Source of the DNA: CAZHBA01 sp964530225
Lineage (GTDB): Bacteria; Pseudomonadota; Alphaproteobacteria; UBA6615
Assembly: GCA_964530225.1 (NCBI GenBank)
Contig: CAZHBA010000111.1
Coordinates: forward strand, 1 to 29,824
Direction of reading: 5' to 3'
DNA length: 29,824 nt
Shown here: positions 15,197-21,705 of the stretch, piece after piece
How the letters are laid out: every line of letters starts with the position of its first letter
Position numbering within the stretch: the stretch's first letter is position 1
The notes under the pieces: generated by a model
Databases searched by the model: none
Told to the model about the DNA's origin: nothing
Seen by the model: the letters and a program-made list of their open reading frames with translations, nothing else
Program-made: the position numbers and the translations under genes

Positions 15197-15212
15197 CGAG
15201 CTATTTGGTCAA
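15184..15212 (-). promoter_or_regulatory. Sigma70-type promoter of cysE and the SUF operon
   Basis: On the minus strand, -35 TTGACC (15207-15212) is followed by a 17-nt spacer and -10 TATATG (15184-15189). Transcription would start near 15177, leaving a leader of about 64 nt before the cysE ATG at 15113. Position, spacing and match are all good. A dyad straddles the -10 and is listed separately. Confidence 0.6.
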
Positions 15213-15272
15213 GTATTTGTCGTAAACCTTAACGTTTGCTTTAGAAGATAGTTAAGTAATCATAAATATTTC

Positions 15273-15292
15273 GCCGGCAATGGAATGCCGGC
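15273..15292 (+). other. Hairpin upstream of the 15306 hydrolase gene
   Basis: GCCGGCA (15273-15279) and TGCCGGC (15286-15292) form a 7-bp stem with a 6-nt loop, ending 13 nt before the ATG and just before the GAGG ribosome site (15296-15299). It could influence translation of the hydrolase mRNA, or be a protein-binding palindrome. No T-run follows, so it is not a terminator. Confidence 0.4.
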
Positions 15293-15305
15293 CACGAGGT
15301 CATGA

Positions 15306-15980
15306 ATGCCTGAAGTTATTATGAACGGGCCGGAAGGTCGCCTCGAGGGGCGTTTCTATCCAGCCAAAGAACCGAATTCTCCAGTCGCCATATTGCTGCA
15401 CCCCCATCCCCAGCATGGCGGCTCGATGAATAATAAGGTCGTTTATCAGCTCTACCAAACCTTTGTAAATCGCGGCTTTGCCACATTACGGTTCAATTTC
15501 CGCGGCGTTGGGCGTAGCCAGGGCGAATACGACCGCGGCGAAGGTGAATTGTCGGATGCCGCTTCCGCGCTCGATTGGCTGCAAAGCGTGCACATCGACG
15601 CGCCGCAGTGCTGGATCGCTGGGTTTTCGTTCGGCGCTTGGATTGGCATGCAGTTGTTGATGCGACGGCCGGAGATTAGCGGATTTATTTCTATCTCGCC
15701 GCCCGCAAATATGTATGATTTTTCCTTTCTCGCGCCTTGCCCCGCATCGGGCCTGATCATCCACGGCGACAAGGACGAGGTCGTGCCGCCGGAATCGATC
15801 GAGGAAATGGTTGCCAAGGTCGCCAAGCAACGCGACGTTATTATTGAACGTCAGCTTATTGAGGGCGCCGATCATTTTTATGGCACCCAGTTGGTAGAAC
15901 TGGATCAGGCCACCGTCGCCTACCTCGACCGCCGAATGAAAGAAATCGATGCAGAGCTGGCGAAAGAGGAAGAGGGTTAG
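15306..15980 (+). CDS. Alpha/beta hydrolase of the COG2945 type
   Basis: This 224-residue cytoplasmic hydrolase has the group's hallmark LLHPHPQHGGSMNN (about residues 30-43) and FNFRGVGRSQGEYDRGEGE, which form the oxyanion and cap regions. The nucleophile elbow GFSFG has Ser108. The acid is Asp155 or Asp157 in HGDKDEVVP, and the catalytic base is His190 in EGADHFYG. The physiological substrate of COG2945 proteins is not established; esterase or peptidase-like activity is usually assumed. The start ATG 15306 has GAGG 6 nt upstream. It is transcribed away from cysE across a 192-nt divergent spacer, and its stop overlaps that of anmK (TTAG shared, 4 nt), so the two transcripts converge. Confidence 0.9.
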   Translation: MPEVIMNGPEGRLEGRFYPAKEPNSPVAILLHPHPQHGGSMNNKVVYQLYQTFVNRGFATLRFNFRGVGRSQGEYDRGEGELSDAASALDWLQSVHIDAPQCWIAGFSFGAWIGMQLLMRRPEISGFISISPPANMYDFSFLAPCPASGLIIHGDKDEVVPPESIEEMVAKVAKQRDVIIERQLIEGADHFYGTQLVELDQATVAYLDRRMKEIDAELAKEEEG

Positions 15981-17080
15981 GGCGCTTTATACAGCTGGCC
16001 GCCAGTTTGCGGTTGGGGCACGCCGGTCGTCGACGGGCCGCTCAAGGGCAGCCCGCGAAGGCTGCGCACAGCCATATAGGCAAATGCCTGCGCTTCGATG
16101 GCATCGCCGTCCAGCCCGGCCTGTTCGGCGCTAATCACGGGGGCACCGAGGCGCTCTCCCAGCAAGCCCATGAGAAATCCGTTATGGCGACCGCCGCCAG
16201 TCACGATCCAGCGGGTTGGTGGCGCCGGCAAATGCGCCCGCGCGCGTTCGATGGTGGCCACGGTGTAGGCGGTCAGCGTCGCCGCGCCGTCAGCAGACGC
16301 CAAGTCATTTAGCACTTCTAGAGAAAACGCATCGCGATCGAGAGATTTCGGCGGTGCCCGATCGAAATAGGGGTGCGCCATCAGCGTTCCTAAACTCGCA
16401 GCATCGATGGTGCCACCAGCTGCGATCGCGCCGTCTCGGTCGAAAGGCTCGCCAAAATGAGCGGCGACCCAATCGTCGATCAGGGCATTGCCAGGTCCCG
16501 TATCGAACGCCAACAGATGGTCGAACACGGTGTCGCTTCCTACCGAGGCGCTATCACCGATCCATGTGACATTGGCGACACCACCAATATTGAGCACGCA
16601 GAGCGGCCGGTCTTCCGGTACGACGGCAGCATGATAAATCGGCGCAAAGGGCGCACCCTCGCCACCTGCAGCAACGTCGTCGCTACGAAAATCGGCGACC
16701 ACATCGATAGCGGTCAACGATGCCAGCAAGGCCCCATCACCGATTTGCCAGGTCCGGCGGTTTTCGGGCTCGTGTAGAATAGTGTGGCCGTGAAAGCCGA
16801 TCAATGCGATATCGTCCGGCGACAGGTCGGACTCTTTCAGCACGGTAGCCACGGCATCAGCGTGCTTGTGGGTCAAAGTTCTACTCACCTGCTCGATCCG
16901 CCTATCGCCGCCCAAAACGCTTTGAAGTTCCCGTCGAAATTCAGGCGAATAAGTAATCGTCAGGCCGGATATCGGCTCGACAACTGCCATCCCGTTGGTT
17001 CGTATGACCGCAGCGTCGATACCATCCATCGATGTCCCGCTCATCAGGCCGATAACGGTAATTGATGTTGCTGGGGCCAT
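15977..17080 (-). CDS. anmK: Anhydro-N-acetylmuramic acid kinase AnmK
   Basis: This 367-residue cytoplasmic sugar kinase converts anhydroMurNAc from recycled peptidoglycan to MurNAc-6-phosphate. The ATP-binding family signature GLMSGTSMDGID is at residues 11-22. Further motifs are GFHGHTILHEP (about 95-105), NIGGVANVTW (164-173), and the catalytic FDTGPGNALIDDW with Asp193. The C-terminal VTGGGRHNGFLMGLL completes the actin-like ATPase fold. The start is ATG 17080. The partner murQ etherase is not in the window. The gene is divergent from tyrS over 134 nt and converges on the COG2945 hydrolase with overlapping stops. Confidence 0.97.
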   Translation of the reverse strand: MAPATSITVIGLMSGTSMDGIDAAVIRTNGMAVVEPISGLTITYSPEFRRELQSVLGGDRRIEQVSRTLTHKHADAVATVLKESDLSPDDIALIGFHGHTILHEPENRRTWQIGDGALLASLTAIDVVADFRSDDVAAGGEGAPFAPIYHAAVVPEDRPLCVLNIGGVANVTWIGDSASVGSDTVFDHLLAFDTGPGNALIDDWVAAHFGEPFDRDGAIAAGGTIDAASLGTLMAHPYFDRAPPKSLDRDAFSLEVLNDLASADGAATLTAYTVATIERARAHLPAPPTRWIVTGGGRHNGFLMGLLGERLGAPVISAEQAGLDGDAIEAQAFAYMAVRSLRGLPLSGPSTTGVPQPQTGGQLYKAP

Positions 17081-17111
17081 ACACCACCTTTCAAAGCTTG
17101 ACCGGCGCTGG

Positions 17112-17133
17112 GTACATCCTACAGAAGATGTAC
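17112..17133. promoter_or_regulatory. Dyad in the anmK/tyrS divergent spacer
   Basis: GTACATC (17112-17118) and GATGTAC (17127-17133) are perfect 7-bp arms separated by 8 nt, 31 nt from the anmK ATG and 82 nt from the tyrS ATG. A TTGACC hexamer on the plus strand (17098-17103) lies just upstream, so the dyad could overlap a tyrS promoter. A smaller palindrome CACCC-ACT-GGGTG (17133-17145) follows immediately. It may be an operator or an RNA hairpin; no binder is identified. Confidence 0.45.
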
Positions 17134-17214
17134 ACCCACTGGGTGCAGGTGTGATATGAGCCTGCCATGCAGAATGCCACCTCTTAATTAGAATTACGAA
17201 ACCGACTTCCGACT

Positions 17215-18468
17215 ATGCCCGCACTTAAATCAGATTTCCTAAAGGTCATTAGAGAGCGGGGTTACCTGCACCAGTGCACCGATCTTGACGCGCTCGATCA
17301 GCTCGCCGCGAACGGCATGATAACCACCTATGTCGGCTACGACGCGACTGCCGATAGCCTGCATATCGGAAATCTGGTGTCGATTATGATGTTACATTGG
17401 CTGCAGCAAACCGGCCATCGGCCGATCGTTCTCATGGGTGGCGGCACCACCAGAGTGGGCGATCCATCGGGGCGCGACGAAACTCGGCGTTTGCTGGCCA
17501 ACGCGCAGATCGACGCAAATATTTCTGGTATCCGGAGAACCTTCGACCAATTCCTCACCTTTGGCGACAATGGTAACGGCGCGTTTATGGTCAACAACGC
17601 CGATTGGCTCGATGAACTTCAGTACATTCCGTTTTTGCGCGATGTAGGACAGCACTTCACCATCAACCGCATGCTGACCTTCGATTCCGTCAAACTGCGG
17701 CTCGACCGCGAACAGCCGCTAACCTTCCTCGAATTCAACTACATGATTTTGCAGGCCTATGATTTTCTTGAGCTTGCGCGGCGCCACGACTGCGTTCTGC
17801 AGATGGGTGGGTCGGATCAATGGGGCAATATTATAAACGGCGTAGAGCTCGGCCGGCGCGTCGCCAACAAATCGTTGCACGGGCTAACCACGCCGCTGAT
17901 CACCACCTCGTCCGGCGCCAAAATGGGCAAGACCGCCAAAGGCGCTGTTTGGCTTAGCGCCGAGCGCTTCAGCCCCTACGACTATTGGCAGTTCTGGCGC
18001 AATACCGAGGACGACGATGTCGGGCGGTTCCTGCGGCTGTTCACCACCATGCCGCTCGCCGAAATCGCCCGGCTGGAGGTCCAAGAGGGTACCGAAATCA
18101 ACGAGGCCAAAAAAATTCTCGCTACCGAGGCAACCCGGTTACTACACGGTTCCGAGGCAGCCGATAGGGCTGCGGAAACCGCGCGGCAGACGTTCGAGGA
18201 CGGTGCCGTTGCCGAATCCCTGCCGACAATCGAAATTTCGCGCGACGATCTGGCGGCGGGCATAGCCGTGTTCACGCTGTTGGCCCAAGCCGGCCTGACA
18301 ACATCCAACAGCGAATCCCGGCGCTTGATCAAAGGCGGTGGCTGCCGGATCAACGATATCGCGGTGACCGATGAAAAGGCCAAAATCAGCCTCGACGCCC
18401 TCAATGGCAACAACGTTATGAAATTGTCTGCCGGTAAAAAACGCCACGTCCTCGTACGGCCCGTCTAG
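17215..18468 (+). CDS. tyrS: Tyrosyl-tRNA synthetase TyrS
   Basis: This 417-residue class I synthetase charges tRNA-Tyr. The HIGH motif is HIGN at residues 50-53 (YDATADSLHIGNL), tyrosine-pocket residues lie in ILQAYDFLEL and QMGGSDQWGNI, and the KMSKS loop is KMGKT (236-240, GAKMGKTAKGAVWLS). A C-terminal S4-like RNA-binding domain covers about 350-415 (NSESRRLIKGGGCRIND). This is the shorter bacterial TyrS form. The start is ATG 17215; no strong ribosome site is visible. It converges on the AsmA-like gene with only 3 nt between the stops. Confidence 0.98.
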   Translation: MPALKSDFLKVIRERGYLHQCTDLDALDQLAANGMITTYVGYDATADSLHIGNLVSIMMLHWLQQTGHRPIVLMGGGTTRVGDPSGRDETRRLLANAQIDANISGIRRTFDQFLTFGDNGNGAFMVNNADWLDELQYIPFLRDVGQHFTINRMLTFDSVKLRLDREQPLTFLEFNYMILQAYDFLELARRHDCVLQMGGSDQWGNIINGVELGRRVANKSLHGLTTPLITTSSGAKMGKTAKGAVWLSAERFSPYDYWQFWRNTEDDDVGRFLRLFTTMPLAEIARLEVQEGTEINEAKKILATEATRLLHGSEAADRAAETARQTFEDGAVAESLPTIEISRDDLAAGIAVFTLLAQAGLTTSNSESRRLIKGGGCRINDIAVTDEKAKISLDALNGNNVMKLSAGKKRHVLVRPV

Positions 18469-18471
18469 CAC

Positions 18472-21400
18472 CTATTCGCCCGGGGCCGACGCCGATTGTT
18501 CCGTCGAGCCTTCGGCGACTCCCTCACCGTACCCGAAACCGGTGAATGCCTTGCGAAATATTCCCGGTACAAAAACTGTCAAGGGGTTCACTGATACGCT
18601 GGGATCGTCCAACGGCCCCTTTACCACATACGTCACGGCAATTATCCCATCGCCGATAATCTCACCCACTAACGGTATGTTACTGAGCAATGAGTTTATC
18701 AGATAGGCGGGCGCAATTTCGCCCCTGATATCTATTTCGTTGGACGTCCGGTCGATGCGGCCGGTAGCTATAATGCCCGCGCCAGCGCCGCGTGCCTTGG
18801 CATCGCCGATCCGAATTTCACCATCGGTTACCTCGAACGGCACCTCGGCCCGGCGCATCGTTATACCGGTGCCCGCCACCGCGTCGGAGATACCACTGAG
18901 CGACGCAAGCGATAGGACACGCACCGTCACTGAGTTTTCGTTGAGTTTAAAACCCTCCATCGACAACTGCCCAGAAATAGCTTCATTTCCACCACTGTTT
19001 GTGAAAGTGCCCTTCAGCTGAAGCGTCCCATCTTCGACGGTATTGATCCAATCCAGCGCGCGCAATACGCCACCACCATCGTCGGATACAAACAAGACTT
19101 CCCGTTGGCCGTTCACTGCTTGCAGTTGCAAATCAACCTTGCCACCGTTCGACAACTTTCCCAGCAAATCGATTGCGGCCCAATCCTCACCGTCATGGGC
19201 GAGCCAACCGGTGGGATGTAGCAAAACCGTCTCGTCACCAAGCTGGATGGAACGCACCGGATTAGCGGCGTCGAAACGCACCCTCATTGCCGGTAGTTCG
19301 TCATTACTGTTCGCGAAGACGTCTTTTACCAACAGCCTTAAGTCCAACTTGTTTCCGCCGATCACGATGTCCGGCACCCCATCGTCGCGAAATACTGCCC
19401 GCAACGACACATCGGTCTCCCCGAGCACGATCCGCTCCAGATTGAGGACCGATACCGTCAGTTCATCGTCGCCGCCGATGAGCGTGGCGCTACCGTTCAC
19501 CGCAAGCTCAGGCGCGTTTATGGCAAACTTGGAAATTTCACTTAACACACCGTCCCGACCCGCAAACTCCACCCGCGCCGCGGCGATCCGGCCTGATGGT
19601 TTCTGCCAGCCGAACTCGCTTAACGACATGGTTGCGTTGGCGAGGTTTAGGTTCGCGGCTCCCTGCGCAGCGCCATCGACCGCTATTTCATAGATAAGCC
19701 CGACACCAATGGGGCCCGTTAAATAGGGATTTGCCGCCAATCCGAGCTTTTTGCGGTCGCCGTCGTCCAGTATAGCCTGCACTTGATAACGGGTACGTAG
19801 CGCTGTCTCGTCAGTAAAATTCTCCGTCCATGTGAGTTTTAGCGGAACGCCCGCCACCGTGCCATCGCCCTTCGCCACCAGCTTTTTCTTATCTACGGAT
19901 ATGTCGAAGTTGCCTTGGGTAATGTCCGAGCCAAACATAACCGCTAATGCGCTATAATCTTCGAGGCGCACAGAAGCCTCTACCTCAACATCCTCGACAT
20001 CAAGCGTGTCGAGCAGCGGAAACTCGACAACGGTGTTAGTGATATGGGATCCTCTGGTTGTTGCCGGATCGATTCCAAGAGGCAAAATAGAGTTGAACGG
20101 TTTCTGATCCAGTAAGGCCAAGGCATCGCGCACCGGTCCCGCGAGGGTCGCTTCGACGCGGACGGTCCCCACCGGCGCTGGACCGGTAAGACCGTTTATG
20201 GTAGCCCGTACGGCTTCGATGTTTAGTTTGCCGACATTACCCCCGCTTATGTCGAAAACAAAATTAACACCGTCAAAGCGGCCCACACCTGTCACATTCC
20301 GCACCGGCGGCATGGATCGCAAATAGTGAACCGTAGCGCCGCGAAGGTTGATTTCGCCCGTAGCCTTGCGCACATCAACGGCCTCGATATCGTCAAGGTT
20401 CGCCGTCGCCGACATCGATAAAGCTGCCGAGTTGACCACACCGTCCTTGATGTTTGTGGTAATCCATTTGCGCGCATTGACCGCAACCTCTGGTGGCCAC
20501 AACCTGTCCAGCTCGTCAATCGGCAGCGCTTTGGCGTTCGTTTCGATCTGAAACTCGACGAACTTTTCCCGTCGCTCCAGCTCGCCACTCAGCGTGACAA
20601 CCGGTCCGCCAACGTCGACCACCGCCGCGTCGATCACAACATTATTGAACGCTTCGGTAGCGTGGCCCCTAATGGCAAACTGGGTCACCGGTAGTGGATG
20701 GGGGTAGACCTCAGGCATCACGATTTCGCCGGTACCGCTAGTCAAATCGAAGTTTACGTCTTCGACCGCCAACGACGCGGCAAGCGACAACGCCAACGTT
20801 CCCGACACCGGCAATTTAAACCGGTCGAGCTGGCTCAATCGCGGGTCCAACGCCGCCACAGCCACCGGCGATAGTTTATCGAACGATATGTCGAGCTCGA
20901 TGGTCTCACTAATCCTGTTGAGCAGCCCCGATATTTCGAAACGGGCTAAGTTTTCCCCCGCGTCGAGTACGATGGTGCCATTCGCGCGGATACCGTCATC
21001 GTCGCGCTCCAAAGCAATATCGGCGCGCTGGGTCGTCCAGTTGCGCCCCGTCAGGCGATCTTCGAATTCGATCAGCCCACTGACAATCGACACCCGGCGT
21101 AAATAACTGGTGGGTGTGTCGGGGTTGGGTTCGCGCAATAGTCCGCCGACAATTCCCACCCCGTCGTCGGCCGTTTGGCCTCCTGCGGTCACCGCACCAA
21201 TACCGACAACAACCTCGCCGTCCCGCATGCGAACCACCCGCAGACGGGGGCTAAAAAGTTCGAGCCCAATCGGTGCGATGAGCCCGCGCATCAACGCGCG
21301 TAGACTGAACTGCACCAACAATTCCGGCACAGATGTACCAACTTTGCCATCGCTATCGACGATTTCCAGGCCAACGGCACGCACTTCGAGCGTGCGTTCC

Positions 21401-21609
21401 AGACCAGCCCAGGCGAGGACTGTGTCATGCAGGCGAACCTGCATACCATCCGCCCCGTTGCTTAGGGAATCTTCGATGTAGGGCGTCAGAAAGCCTAGGC
21501 TGACCGGTCCCCGGCTGAGTTGCCATACCGCGACAACTGCGAGCACCGCCATTCCCAGCAATGTGGCCGCCAGAAAGGTCAGCAGAAATTTTGAACTACG
21601 GACAATCAC
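18472..21609 (-). CDS. Large AsmA-like / DUF3971 (YhdP family) envelope protein
   Basis: This 1045-residue protein is anchored by one N-terminal membrane helix (residues 8-30: LLTFLAATLLGMAVLAVVAVW). The rest is predicted to be periplasmic beta-rich repeats, as in AsmA, TamB and YhdP proteins. The middle holds the DUF3971 region, and the last 150 residues form the AsmA-like C-terminal domain, with VPFEVTDGEIRIGDAKARGAG, GEIAPAYLINSLLSNIPLVG and the typical ending NPLTVFVPGIFRKAF. Relatives form long grooves that move phospholipids between membranes; that role is inferred for this protein. The start is GTG 21609, chosen because it gives the complete membrane anchor. It is divergent from glnE. 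Confidence 0.88.
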   Translation of the reverse strand: MIVRSSKFLLTFLAATLLGMAVLAVVAVWQLSRGPVSLGFLTPYIEDSLSNGADGMQVRLHDTVLAWAGLERTLEVRAVGLEIVDSDGKVGTSVPELLVQFSLRALMRGLIAPIGLELFSPRLRVVRMRDGEVVVGIGAVTAGGQTADDGVGIVGGLLREPNPDTPTSYLRRVSIVSGLIEFEDRLTGRNWTTQRADIALERDDDGIRANGTIVLDAGENLARFEISGLLNRISETIELDISFDKLSPVAVAALDPRLSQLDRFKLPVSGTLALSLAASLAVEDVNFDLTSGTGEIVMPEVYPHPLPVTQFAIRGHATEAFNNVVIDAAVVDVGGPVVTLSGELERREKFVEFQIETNAKALPIDELDRLWPPEVAVNARKWITTNIKDGVVNSAALSMSATANLDDIEAVDVRKATGEINLRGATVHYLRSMPPVRNVTGVGRFDGVNFVFDISGGNVGKLNIEAVRATINGLTGPAPVGTVRVEATLAGPVRDALALLDQKPFNSILPLGIDPATTRGSHITNTVVEFPLLDTLDVEDVEVEASVRLEDYSALAVMFGSDITQGNFDISVDKKKLVAKGDGTVAGVPLKLTWTENFTDETALRTRYQVQAILDDGDRKKLGLAANPYLTGPIGVGLIYEIAVDGAAQGAANLNLANATMSLSEFGWQKPSGRIAAARVEFAGRDGVLSEISKFAINAPELAVNGSATLIGGDDELTVSVLNLERIVLGETDVSLRAVFRDDGVPDIVIGGNKLDLRLLVKDVFANSNDELPAMRVRFDAANPVRSIQLGDETVLLHPTGWLAHDGEDWAAIDLLGKLSNGGKVDLQLQAVNGQREVLFVSDDGGGVLRALDWINTVEDGTLQLKGTFTNSGGNEAISGQLSMEGFKLNENSVTVRVLSLASLSGISDAVAGTGITMRRAEVPFEVTDGEIRIGDAKARGAGAGIIATGRIDRTSNEIDIRGEIAPAYLINSLLSNIPLVGEIIGDGIIAVTYVVKGPLDDPSVSVNPLTVFVPGIFRKAFTGFGYGEGVAEGSTEQSASAPGE

Positions 21610-21641
21610 TCAACACCACCCTGTGCCGCGAACAGTCTACT

Positions 21642-21647
21642 ATTATA
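21642..21647 (-). promoter_or_regulatory. Consensus -10 box upstream of the AsmA-like gene
   Basis: A perfect TATAAT on the minus strand lies 32 nt before the GTG start. No good -35 hexamer sits at 16-18 nt spacing, so the promoter is weak, activator-dependent, or a chance match. Confidence 0.35.
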
Positions 21648-21705
21648 GCGCGGCCTTGACCCAAACCACGCCATACCGCAGTCTGCCGGAAAATCAAACT
21701 GGGCC

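Noticed and set aside
15234..15250. TTTAGAA as part of an Irr/ICE iron-control box upstream of cysE
   Set aside because: Only one half-site is present; no TTCTAAA partner lies at the required distance.
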